Below are positions 14,634-21,673 of a stretch of 21,682 bases of DNA, one piece after another. Where the stretch lies: assembly GCA_002309335.1 (NCBI GenBank), contig DBXH01000047.1, positions 1 to 21,682 of the forward strand, written 5' to 3'. The number at the start of each line of letters is the position of its first letter. Position 1 is the first letter of the stretch. The notes beneath the pieces are model-generated. The model did not search any database. It was not told where the DNA came from and worked only from the letters and a program-made list of their open reading frames with translations. The translations under genes and the position numbers were made by a program. This stretch comes from Bacteroidales bacterium UBA1217 (GTDB lineage Bacteria; Bacteroidota; Bacteroidia; Bacteroidales; P3).

Positions 14634-15722
14634 TCAGTCAGCTTCGTATATCAGGAGTTCTCCATTGACATAGAGGAAGAGCATAGGATCTTTGTCTTTC
14701 TTTTTGAAAATCCAGCATCCGCCGTTCTCCCGGTCAATCTCGGTCTTGATATACTTGCGGCTGATTTCCTGCTCGGCCAATAGTTTGTCATTCTGGTCAA
14801 AGACTTGCAGATAAGTCTTGCCGTCCGTATCATTCACGATGGCATACATAATGTCGCCGCTGATGGCATAGCTGACCATATCCACATTGTAGGTATCATG
14901 TACATATTTGTGAACCACAACGACATCCGTAACGTGATAGTCATACCAGTAGGAGTTGCAATACACCCAGAATCCCGGCCAGAAGATGGGGCGCGGCGGC
15001 ACAGGGTGCCAGAATATGGGGTGCATATGAATCATATGGTGATGATAGGGATGGTGGAAATAGGGTGCCGGATGCATAGGACGATGCGAGGGAGGCATCT
15101 GACCAGGTTGACCCGGGCGTGCGTAGGTGTGGCCAGGATGGTTCTGGGGATTCACAGTACCGCGACCATTGTTATTGCTGCCCGGTGCAGGAGGATTGCC
15201 GTTGCCGCGGCTCGAAGGACGCTCGAACGAGCGGTCGGAGCGATTTGAATGTGCAGAACCCATCTCGGAACGCGACGAGCGGTTGACCGGCGAAGAGCTG
15301 GACGGGCTTCCTACCGACGAACGCGAACTATTGCGATAGCTGCTGCGGTTAGCATTGCTGCGCGGCGAGCCATTGTCGCCACCAACGCTGCTGTGGCGCG
15401 ATGAACTGCCACGATAGTCAACCGAGCCGCTGCGCGAACTCGACGAAGGACGCGACACCGAGCTGCTACGACTGCTCGAGGGGCTTGAAAATGAACTACG
15501 GCTACTCGACGAAGAACTGCTGCGCGACGAAGAGCCTGAATAGGAACTGCGGCTGCTTGACGACGATGAGCTGTGACCGCCGCCACCGCCGCGCGAACTT
15601 GACGAACTTGAGCTGTGGCTTCCACCGCCACGCGAGCCACCACCGCGGCTCTGAGCAAAGGCCGGGCTTGCTATCAAAACAGCACCAAGTGCTAAAATTG
15701 AAATCAATCTGCTGGTTTTCAT
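14634..15722 (-). CDS. Exported Ser/Arg/Gly-rich protein with His-rich segment, hypothetical
   Basis: A 362-residue protein of four parts. Residues 1-23 are a signal peptide ending in AFA. Residues 24 to about 180 are extreme low complexity: Gly/Ser/Arg, with SSS runs and repeated SR or RSS. Residues 195-245 are rich in Pro, His and Met, with HHPYHHHMIHMHP (223-235) suggesting metal binding. Residues 248-362 look like a folded domain starting FWPGFWVYCNSYWYDYHVTD and ending GELLIYEAD, with an alternating beta-like pattern. The protein should be periplasmic or surface exposed. I do not recognise the domain. The Ser/Arg part is basic and likely disordered, possibly binding wall, nucleic acid or acidic glycan. 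Transcribed alone with its own promoter. Confidence 0.8.
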   Translation of the reverse strand: MKTSRLISILALGAVLIASPAFAQSRGGGSRGGGSHSSSSSSSRGGGGGHSSSSSSSRSSYSGSSSRSSSSSSSRSSFSSPSSSRSSSVSRPSSSSRSGSVDYRGSSSRHSSVGGDNGSPRSNANRSSYRNSSRSSVGSPSSSSPVNRSSRSEMGSAHSNRSDRSFERPSSRGNGNPPAPGSNNNGRGTVNPQNHPGHTYARPGQPGQMPPSHRPMHPAPYFHHPYHHHMIHMHPIFWHPVPPRPIFWPGFWVYCNSYWYDYHVTDVVVVHKYVHDTYNVDMVSYAISGDIMYAIVNDTDGKTYLQVFDQNDKLLAEQEISRKYIKTEIDRENGGCWIFKKKDKDPMLFLYVNGELLIYEAD

Positions 15723-15824
15723 AATATATCCTTTCTTTTTTGTGTTCGATTTGGTTTTTTGTTTATTGCCTTTCAGTTTTTATTGATTTATGGTTTGTTT
15801 CTTGTTTTCGATTTTTTCACGATG

Positions 15825-15832
15825 CAAAAGTA
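15825..15832 (-). promoter_or_regulatory. -7 promoter element of the Ser/Arg-rich protein gene
   Basis: On the minus strand the sequence reads TACTTTTG. Transcription would start near 15818, giving a U-rich leader of about 95 bases. The -33 box is not well conserved. Confidence 0.55.
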
Positions 15833-16062
15833 CATACACTTCCACAAGTAAAACCCTCAAGGGGAACCTATTTTTCCCGAAAAATCTGGGAAAACCCGAA
15901 ATAAGATAATAACCATCTATTTATCAAGGCGTAAACTATGACAAAAAAATCTGTTTCAATTAAAAATTTTTTCGTTTTTAAACCGCTATATTGTTTCACC
16001 TAGCAAAAATCTTTTCAAAAAATTTCAGGCGACTCTGTTATGTAATTGCTGAAAAAAGGATT

Positions 16063-16095
16063 TTGACCTAGCGTTGACCCAGAATTGACCTAGAG
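16063..16095 (+). repeat. Three tandem 11-bp repeats TTGACCYAGNN
   Basis: The units are TTGACCTAGCG (16063-16073), TTGACCCAGAA (16074-16084) and TTGACCTAGAG (16085-16095), in exact 11-base register. A fourth half-site in inverse orientation, GGTCAA, lies at 16104-16109. The period of one helical turn places every copy on the same DNA face. They lie about 95-130 bases upstream of the predicted ribBA start of transcription. Confidence 0.75.
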
Positions 16096-16177
16096 GGAGT
16101 AGGGGTCAAGCAGCTGTTTTGGCAACGAAAAAAATAGGCCATAAGTAAATTTATTTCTGTCTATCAGTTTTTTGTCG

Positions 16178-16185
16178 TATCTTTG
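16178..16185 (+). promoter_or_regulatory. -7 promoter element of ribBA
   Basis: TATCTTTG at 16178-16185; start of transcription near 16191 leaves only about 35 bases of leader, too short for an FMN riboswitch. The -33 region lacks a clear TTTG at the usual distance. Confidence 0.65.
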
Positions 16186-16225
16186 CAAATTTGATACCTT
16201 AATATATATTCACTTTTTTTAGTAT

Positions 16226-17437
16226 ATGGAATTTAAACTCAACACAATAGAAGAAGCTATAGAGGATTTTAAAGAGGGTAGATTTGTGATTGTTGTAGAC
16301 GACGAAGACCGTGAGAATGAGGGTGATTTCATTATTGCAGCAGAGAAAATAACACCTGAAAAGGTGAATTTTATGCTCAAAAACGGACGCGGTGTGTTGT
16401 GCGCTCCTATCACAGAACAGCGCTGCCACGAACTCAACCTCGATATGCAGGTTCACGACAACACGTCACTACTGGGTACCCCGTTCACAGTTACCGTCGA
16501 CCTTCTGGGAAACGGCTGCACAACGGGTGTCAGTATGTACGACAGAGCTATGACTATCAAAGCTTTGGCCGACGATGCAACTACCGCTGACGACTTGGGT
16601 CGCCCAGGCCACATCAATCCTCTCCGTGCACGCAACGGCGGTGTGCTGGTGCGCGCCGGCCACACAGAAGCATCGGTGGATTTGGCACGTCTGGCAGGAC
16701 TGAAACCTTGCGCCGCCTTGATTGAAATTATCAACGACGACGGCACTATGGCACGTATGCCGCAATTGCAGGAGGTAGCCAAGAAGTTTGGCCTTAAAAT
16801 CGTCACTATCAAGGACCTGATCTCTTATCGCATCGCCCACGAGACAATGATCCGTAAGGAAGAGGAGGTTTTCCTGCCTACGGAATGGGGTAACTTCCAA
16901 CTGATTGCCTATACCCAGCTCGACAATGGTGCAACTCATTTGGTTTTAAAGAAAGGCGAATGGACTGAAGGTGAACCCCTTATGGTGCGTGTACATTCAA
17001 GTTGCGCCACCGGCGACATCTTTGGTTCGTGCAAGTGCGACTGCGGCAAACAGTTGCATCGGGCAATGGAGATGATCGACAAGGAAGGCAAGGGTCTAGT
17101 CCTGTATATGAGTCAGGAAGGACGAGGCATAGGCCTTGTCAACAAACTGAAAGCCTACCACTTGCAGGAGCAGGGACTTGACACTGTCGACGCCAATCTG
17201 AAACTTGGTTTCAAGGCCGACGAGCGCGACTACGGCATTGGAGCTCAGATTTTGCGCGACCTCGGAGTTACGAAGATGCGACTGATTACAAACAATCCCG
17301 TCAAACGCAGTGGTTTGGAAGGTTATGGCTTGGAAATTGTTGAAACGCTGCCAATTGTCATAGAACCCAACCAGTATAACGAGAAGTATCTCAAAACTAA
17401 ACAGGATAGAATGGGTCACACCCTTAATCTTAAATAG
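16226..17437 (+). CDS. ribBA: Bifunctional DHBP synthase / GTP cyclohydrolase II
   Basis: Catalyses both entry steps of riboflavin synthesis in the cytoplasm. The N-terminal half (1 to about 200) forms 3,4-dihydroxy-2-butanone 4-phosphate from ribulose 5-phosphate: VVDDEDRENEGDF supplies the acidic metal site, and RPGHINPLRAR and RAGHTEASVDLARLAG the substrate site. The C-terminal half (205-403) opens GTP: zinc ligands Cys260, Cys271 and Cys273 in SSCATGDIFGSCKCDCG, then MSQEGRGIGLVNKLKAY and the closing TNNPVKRSGLEGYG. All key residues for both activities are present and the 403-residue length is standard. It is a single-gene unit here; the other rib genes are not in the window, and control may act through the upstream 11-bp repeats. 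Confidence 0.96.
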   Translation: MEFKLNTIEEAIEDFKEGRFVIVVDDEDRENEGDFIIAAEKITPEKVNFMLKNGRGVLCAPITEQRCHELNLDMQVHDNTSLLGTPFTVTVDLLGNGCTTGVSMYDRAMTIKALADDATTADDLGRPGHINPLRARNGGVLVRAGHTEASVDLARLAGLKPCAALIEIINDDGTMARMPQLQEVAKKFGLKIVTIKDLISYRIAHETMIRKEEEVFLPTEWGNFQLIAYTQLDNGATHLVLKKGEWTEGEPLMVRVHSSCATGDIFGSCKCDCGKQLHRAMEMIDKEGKGLVLYMSQEGRGIGLVNKLKAYHLQEQGLDTVDANLKLGFKADERDYGIGAQILRDLGVTKMRLITNNPVKRSGLEGYGLEIVETLPIVIEPNQYNEKYLKTKQDRMGHTLNLK

Positions 17438-17510
17438 TTGATATATTTATAATTGCAATTGTATATTTAAATTAATAATAAAAATAAATTCTTGTTTTTA
17501 AAAAAGTTCG

Positions 17511-17518
17511 TATCTTTG
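17511..17518 (+). promoter_or_regulatory. -7 promoter element of the coiled-coil/zapA operon
   Basis: TATCTTTG at 17511-17518, about 34 bases before the ATG at 17552, preceded by an AT-rich stretch with a weak -33 region. Start of transcription near 17524. Confidence 0.65.
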
Positions 17519-17551
17519 CAGTTGCCAAAAAAGTATAAAAAACAGTAAAAA

Positions 17552-17845
17552 ATGTTTGATTTCGAGACCACGCTTAGCGGCATAGAATATAAAGTGAGAC
17601 AGCTGATTGAGGACAACAATCGGCTGAAAGCAAAGGTCTTGGAGCTTACAGAGGCTAACGAGGATTTAAACGAACAAATTAAAAACAAGGAAATAAAAAT
17701 AAAAGAATTAATAGAAGAAACCCAAATATTAAAACTAAGGAATACGCTTGTACAGAAGGGCGATTCAGCAGAAATAAAGCTCAAGATCAATCAGTTGATC
17801 CGAAATATTGATAAAAGTTTGATGTTGTTGACAAAAATAGACTGA
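17552..17845 (+). CDS. Small coiled-coil protein, ZapB-like, upstream of zapA
   Basis: A 97-residue cytoplasmic protein that is almost entirely predicted coiled coil. Leu, Ile and Val heptads run from about residue 10 to 75 (VRQLIEDNNRLKAKVLELTE, NEQIKNKEIKIKELIEET). A short C-terminal segment follows (INQLIRNIDKSLMLL). It has no signal or TM segment. Its gene ends 4 bases before zapA, so the two are translated together. Size and structure resemble ZapB, the partner that links ZapA to the division site in gammaproteobacteria, though direct homology cannot be shown because coiled coils look alike. A role with ZapA at the FtsZ ring is a reasonable inference from context. Confidence 0.7.
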   Translation: MFDFETTLSGIEYKVRQLIEDNNRLKAKVLELTEANEDLNEQIKNKEIKIKELIEETQILKLRNTLVQKGDSAEIKLKINQLIRNIDKSLMLLTKID

Positions 17846-17849
17846 CCTG

Positions 17850-18155
17850 ATGGAAAATGTTTCTGTAACGGTGAACATATTGGAGCGGAGCTACAAGCTC
17901 TCCATAGCAGCGCAGGAAGAGAAATACCTGCGCGACGCTGCTGCACTTATCGACGCACAGGCCCGTATGTTCAAAAAACAGTTCGGACACAGGGATAATC
18001 AAGATTTGCTCGCTATGGTGTCGCTAGCACAGGTTACGGAACTTATCAAAACACAGGAAAGTCTGAAATATAAAGATGACGAACTGATAGAGAAGCTGAC
18101 GGAGATTGACTCCGTATTAGAGAACAACCTGCATCCAACCCAAAACAGTTTGTAA
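17850..18155 (+). CDS. zapA: Cell division protein ZapA
   Basis: A 101-residue cytoplasmic protein that binds FtsZ and bundles its filaments at the division site. The N-terminal domain has the family pattern VTVNILERSYKLSIAAQEEK and EKYLRDAAALIDAQAR (residues 5-40). The C-terminal half is a long helix for dimer and tetramer formation (DLLAMVSLAQVTELIKTQES onward). Length is typical. It follows the coiled-coil gene by 4 bases. The stop codon lies inside a 9-bp inverted repeat, GTTTGTAAA (18148-18156) with TTTACAAAC (18167-18175), which may be a processing or 3' end signal before the 6S RNA candidate. Confidence 0.88.
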   Translation: MENVSVTVNILERSYKLSIAAQEEKYLRDAAALIDAQARMFKKQFGHRDNQDLLAMVSLAQVTELIKTQESLKYKDDELIEKLTEIDSVLENNLHPTQNSL

Positions 18156-18169
18156 ACTCAACACCATTT

Positions 18170-18302
18170 ACAAACCGAGTCTGCTCAGGGGTGGGTAGGT
18201 TGGCCTCCGTAAGGAGACCTAAAAGCTGAGACACCCGGCGCTCAAATCCTAAAGTTTCAGAGTTTACCATAACTCTTGGAGGGAAGCGGTGCAGGTTTTT
18301 TG
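18170..18302 (+). ncRNA. ssrS: Probable 6S RNA (6S-Flavo-like)
   Basis: About 130 bases between zapA and rny hold no reading frame but dense secondary structure. GAGTCTGC (near 18177-18184) can pair with GCAGGTTT (18291-18298), counting G-U pairs, as a closing stem. CTCAG pairs with CTGAG. TAGGT pairs with ACCTA around an inner CTCC-GTAA-GGAG hairpin with a GNRA loop, and AGAGTT pairs with AACTCT. A six-T run lies at 18296-18301. 6S RNA next to zapA is a known arrangement in other bacteria, and I recall the zapA-6S-rny order in Bacteroidota. 6S RNA mimics an open promoter and holds RNA polymerase in stationary phase. Boundaries are approximate, and no promoter is visible, so it may be processed from the zapA transcript. 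Confidence 0.6.
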
Positions 18303-18353
18303 CTGAAGAGATTGACACAACAGGCGGATTCCACCAAAATTATTTAAAAAGAT

Positions 18354-19895
18354 ATGAACATACTAATGATTATCATTGGATTGGTGGTGGGAGCCGGCGC
18401 AGGTATCGCAGCCACGACGACAATCCTGAGAAACAAATTGCTGGGAAAAAGCCAGCAGGTGCTGAAAGACGCTGAAGAGAAGGGTGAGGTTATCAAGAAA
18501 GATAAGATTCTGCAAGCCAAGGAGAAATACCTTCAAATGAAGAGCGAATTCGACAAGCAGGCAGCTGAACGCAACAGCAAACTGCAATCAGCAGAACAGA
18601 AAATGAAACAGCGCGAACAGGCTTTGGCTCAGAAGGTTGAAGACCTGCAGAAAAAAAGCAATGAACTGAAGACCGCAAGCGATAACCTGAACAGCCAAAT
18701 TGAAGTGCTGAACAAACGCAAGGCTGAAACTGAGAAAATCTACAAACAGAGTGTCGAAAAGCTTGAACACATTGCCGGTTTGACGGCCGAGGAAGCTAAA
18801 CAGCAACTGGTTGAAATGATGACCGACGACGCCCGTGCGGAGGCTTCAAACTCGATTATGGATATTGTTGAAGAAGCCAAGATGACCGCCAACGAGCAGG
18901 CTAAAAAGATTGTCATCGAGTCAATTCAACGTACCGCGACAGAACACGCTGTAGAGAATACAGTAAGCGTATTCAACCTTGAAAACGAAGAGGTTAAAGG
19001 CCGCATTATAGGTCGTGAGGGTCGCAACATACGTACCCTTGAGTCGTTGACTGGCGTTGAGGTTATTATCGACGACTCGCCCGATGCCATCATTCTGTCA
19101 AGCTTTGATCCGATTCGCCGCGAAATTGCACGCCTGTCGCTCCACAAACTGGTTACCGACGGCCGTATACACCCCGCACGTATCGAAGAGGTTGTCGCCA
19201 AGACACGCAAACAAATTGAGCAGGAAATTGCCGAAGTGGGCAAACGCACCTGCATCGACCTGGGTATTAACAATATGAACCACGAACTTATGCGTATGGT
19301 GGGACGTATGAAATACCGTTCGTCGTATGGTCAAAACCTGCTGCAGCACAGCCGTGAGGTCGCCAATCTTGCCGCTACAATGGCTTCGGAACTTGGCTTG
19401 AATCCCAAACTGGCAAAACGCGCCGGCTTGTTGCACGATATCGGCAAAGTGCCTGAAAATGAGCCCGACCTGCCGCACGCAATACTCGGTATGCATCTGG
19501 CCGAGAAATACAAAGAGCACCCCGATGTTTGCAACGCCATCGGAGCTCACCACGACGAGACCGAGATGACAAGCCTGTTGTCGCCCATCATTCAGGTGTG
19601 CGATGCCATCAGCGGTGCACGTCCGGGTGCCCGCCGCGAAGTTGTCGAGGCTTATATCAATCGTCTGAATAAACTCGAGGAAATGGCAATGACCTATCCT
19701 GGTGTTGTTAAGACCTACGCTATCCAGGCCGGTCGCGAACTGCGCGTCATTGTAGGCGCCGAGAAGGTGAGCGATGCCGAAGCCAACAAGCTGAGCTACG
19801 ACCTTTCGCGTCAGATTCAGAGCGAGATGACTTATCCCGGTCAAATCAAGGTGACGGTGATCCGCGAAACCCGCGCCGTAAACTACGCAAAATAA
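18354..19895 (+). CDS. rny: Ribonuclease Y
   Basis: A 513-residue membrane-anchored endoribonuclease that starts mRNA decay. Order of parts: N-terminal TM anchor (residues 3-24, IIIGLVVGAGAGIAATTTIL); a long charged coiled coil (25 to about 200) rich in Lys, Glu and Gln; a KH RNA-binding domain with GRIIGREGRNIRTLESLTG; and an HD phosphodiesterase domain whose His-Asp pair is in GLLHDIGKVPENE, with further metal ligands in GAHHDETE. The C-terminal SYDLSRQIQSEMTYPGQIKV is the family ending. It begins 52 bases after the 6S RNA candidate and is followed 20 bases later by lgt. Confidence 0.95.
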   Translation: MNILMIIIGLVVGAGAGIAATTTILRNKLLGKSQQVLKDAEEKGEVIKKDKILQAKEKYLQMKSEFDKQAAERNSKLQSAEQKMKQREQALAQKVEDLQKKSNELKTASDNLNSQIEVLNKRKAETEKIYKQSVEKLEHIAGLTAEEAKQQLVEMMTDDARAEASNSIMDIVEEAKMTANEQAKKIVIESIQRTATEHAVENTVSVFNLENEEVKGRIIGREGRNIRTLESLTGVEVIIDDSPDAIILSSFDPIRREIARLSLHKLVTDGRIHPARIEEVVAKTRKQIEQEIAEVGKRTCIDLGINNMNHELMRMVGRMKYRSSYGQNLLQHSREVANLAATMASELGLNPKLAKRAGLLHDIGKVPENEPDLPHAILGMHLAEKYKEHPDVCNAIGAHHDETEMTSLLSPIIQVCDAISGARPGARREVVEAYINRLNKLEEMAMTYPGVVKTYAIQAGRELRVIVGAEKVSDAEANKLSYDLSRQIQSEMTYPGQIKVTVIRETRAVNYAK

Positions 19896-19915
19896 TTGTT
19901 TAAGCAACTGATACT

Positions 19916-20785
19916 ATGTTGAATTTCATCCATTGGAATGTAGACCCTATCATTTTTAATATTGGCTCGTTTGGGGTGCGCTGGTATTCGTTGGGATTCC
20001 TGCTGGCATTCCTCTTGGGTTATTACATAATAGCCAAGATGTTTAAACGGGAAGGGGTTGATGCCAAATATCTTGAGTCGCTGCTGATATATATGTTTGT
20101 CGCAGTTTTGGCAGGCGCACGCCTGGGACATTGCCTATTCTATCAGCCTGATTATTACCTTTCCGGGAACCATTGGATAGAAATCATCCTGCCTTTCGGC
20201 AAGGAGGCCGATGGCTGGCATTTTACAGGCTATCAAGGACTTGCAAGCCACGGTGCCGCTATAGGCATATTGGTCGCTATGCTGCTCTATTTCCGCAAAT
20301 ATAGGATGAATCCCGTCTGGATTGTCGACCGTATGGTTATCGTCATAGCCTTGGGCGGTGCATTCATACGGCTTGGCAATCTGTTCAACTCTGAGATTTA
20401 CGGCATACAAACCGACCTCCCGTGGGGATTTATCTTCGACCTAAACAAAGAGACTGTTCCCAAACATCCCACACAGCTCTACGAGTCTATAAGCTACTTT
20501 ATTATCTTCCTTGTCTGCATACTTGTATATCGCAAGAAGGACGGCAAACTACGCCCCGGAGCACTCTTCGGTTGGTGGCTTATAGCATTGTTCGGAGTAA
20601 GACTGATGATAGAATTCGTAAAGGAGGAACAAGTCGCCTTCGAGAAAGGAATGACTCTCGATATGGGCCAATGGCTGAGCATCCCGTTTATCCTGCTGGG
20701 CGTAATAATGTGTATTTTGGCATACAAGGGTAAATTCAACGGACATACAATATTGAAAAAGGACGAGAAAATATTTATAAAATAA
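19916..20785 (+). CDS. lgt: Prolipoprotein diacylglyceryl transferase
   Basis: Transfers diacylglycerol from phosphatidylglycerol to the lipobox Cys of prolipoproteins at the inner membrane, the first step of lipoprotein maturation; the small lipoprotein at 1069 is a possible client. The 289 residues contain about seven TM segments. Signature regions are FGVRWYSLGFLLAF, ARLGHCLFYQP, SHGAAIGILVAM, the hallmark GGAFIRLGNLFNSEIYG with the conserved Arg and Asn, HPTQLYES, and the late WWLIALFGVRLMIEFVKE. The coding frame sits 20 bases after rny and 6 bases before gpmA, consistent with one operon. Confidence 0.95.
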   Translation: MLNFIHWNVDPIIFNIGSFGVRWYSLGFLLAFLLGYYIIAKMFKREGVDAKYLESLLIYMFVAVLAGARLGHCLFYQPDYYLSGNHWIEIILPFGKEADGWHFTGYQGLASHGAAIGILVAMLLYFRKYRMNPVWIVDRMVIVIALGGAFIRLGNLFNSEIYGIQTDLPWGFIFDLNKETVPKHPTQLYESISYFIIFLVCILVYRKKDGKLRPGALFGWWLIALFGVRLMIEFVKEEQVAFEKGMTLDMGQWLSIPFILLGVIMCILAYKGKFNGHTILKKDEKIFIK

Positions 20786-20791
20786 GCTACT

Positions 20792-21538
20792 ATGAAACAG
20801 TTGATTTTAATACGCCACGGCGAAAGCGAGTGGAATAAGCTGAATCTTTTTACCGGCTGGACAGATGTCGACCTGACCGAGTTCGGCCGCAAGGAAGCCT
20901 ACGAAGCCGGCAAACTGCTCAAGAAAGAGGGCTACAAACCTGAAATGTGCTACACCTCTTACCTGAAACGTGCCGTACGCACCCTCAACCAGGTGCTAGA
21001 AGCTATGGATATGGACTATCTCCCTGTCGAGAAAAGCTGGCGCCTGAACGAAAAAAGCTATGGCGCGATACAAGGACTGAACAAGGCTGAAACTGCCAAA
21101 AAATATGGCGACGAGCAGGTGCTTTTGTGGCGCCGCAGCTTCGATGTGCAGCCTCCGGCTCTTGATTTGCACGACGAGCGCAGCCCCCGTATGGATGCCC
21201 GCTATGCTGAAATGAGCGACAGCGAGATACCGCTGACCGAGTCGCTCAAGGACACCATTGCTAGACTGATGCCTTATTATAAAGATGTTATTATGAAATC
21301 TTTCGACCGCTACAACACCGTTATGGTTGTAGCTCACGGCAACAGTCTCCGCGGCATCGTCAAGGAGCTGCGCGGTATGTCGAACGACGAAATTATCAAG
21401 TTCAACATACCTACCGCAGTACCCTATATTTTTGAATTTGACGACCAGATGAAGCTGCAAAAAGAGTTCTTTTTAGGCGATCAAGACGAAATACGTCGCA
21501 AAATGGAAAGCGTTGCTAATCAAGCATCCAAGAAGTAA
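20792..21538 (+). CDS. gpmA: 2,3-bisphosphoglycerate-dependent phosphoglycerate mutase
   Basis: Interconverts 3- and 2-phosphoglycerate in glycolysis and gluconeogenesis. The 248 residues fit the cofactor-dependent family. The phosphohistidine is His9 in LIRHGESEWN. GWTDVDLTEFG follows, then the acid/base Glu87 in RLNEKSYGAIQG, the LLWRRSFD arginine pair and the second catalytic His182 in VVAHGNSLRG. The usual motif at Glu87 is NERHYG; here Arg-His is replaced by Lys-Ser (Lys88, Ser89), a change next to the active site that leaves Glu and Tyr intact. The start lies 6 bases after the lgt stop. No strong hairpin follows, only a T-rich stretch from 21548. Confidence 0.93.
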   Translation: MKQLILIRHGESEWNKLNLFTGWTDVDLTEFGRKEAYEAGKLLKKEGYKPEMCYTSYLKRAVRTLNQVLEAMDMDYLPVEKSWRLNEKSYGAIQGLNKAETAKKYGDEQVLLWRRSFDVQPPALDLHDERSPRMDARYAEMSDSEIPLTESLKDTIARLMPYYKDVIMKSFDRYNTVMVVAHGNSLRGIVKELRGMSNDEIIKFNIPTAVPYIFEFDDQMKLQKEFFLGDQDEIRRKMESVANQASKK

Positions 21539-21572
21539 TTTCGACTGTTTTTTTTCTTAAATGGAAAAAAAA

Positions 21573-21604
21573 TTTGGTCAGGTTGTAAAAAGTTAGTACT
21601 TTTG
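21573..21604 (+). promoter_or_regulatory. Promoter of the downstream tRNA
   Basis: TTTG at 21573-21576, a 20-base spacer and TACTTTTG at 21597-21604, a good Bacteroidota match. Start of transcription near 21610. A leader of about 60 bases, including the small stem TTCCG/CGGAA (21635-21639 with 21646-21650), precedes the predicted tRNA. Confidence 0.7.
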
Positions 21605-21673
21605 CAGCCGATTTCAATGAGGAAAGAATCACTATTCCGGCAGCTCGGAACGAGTAAATTCAACATTGACCAC

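Larger units (their letters stand above)
15723..16225. other. Divergent intergenic region of about 500 bases
   Basis: The region lies between the exported Ser/Arg-rich gene (minus) and ribBA (plus), is AT-rich and has no convincing coding frame. It holds the leader and promoter of the minus gene (-7 at 15825-15832), a 7-bp dyad TTTTCCC/GGGAAAA (15872-15878 and 15888-15894), the 11-bp repeats at 16063-16095 and the ribBA promoter. No FMN riboswitch sequence is visible. Confidence 0.8.

Noticed and set aside
15127..15724. Plus-strand frames across the Ser/Arg-rich gene
   Set aside because: They arise from the low-complexity codon pattern of the minus-strand gene; only the minus frame has a signal peptide and a folded C-terminal domain.
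16063..16095. CRISPR array
   Set aside because: The repeats are 11 bases, directly abutting and only three; there are no spacers and no cas genes.
15900..16225. FMN riboswitch upstream of ribBA
   Set aside because: No conserved RFN sequence blocks, and the predicted leader is only about 35 bases.
19098..19907. 269-residue minus-strand open frame opposite rny
   Set aside because: Mirror of a well-conserved RNase Y coding frame; composition (His/Gln/Cys-rich without domains) is typical of shadow frames.
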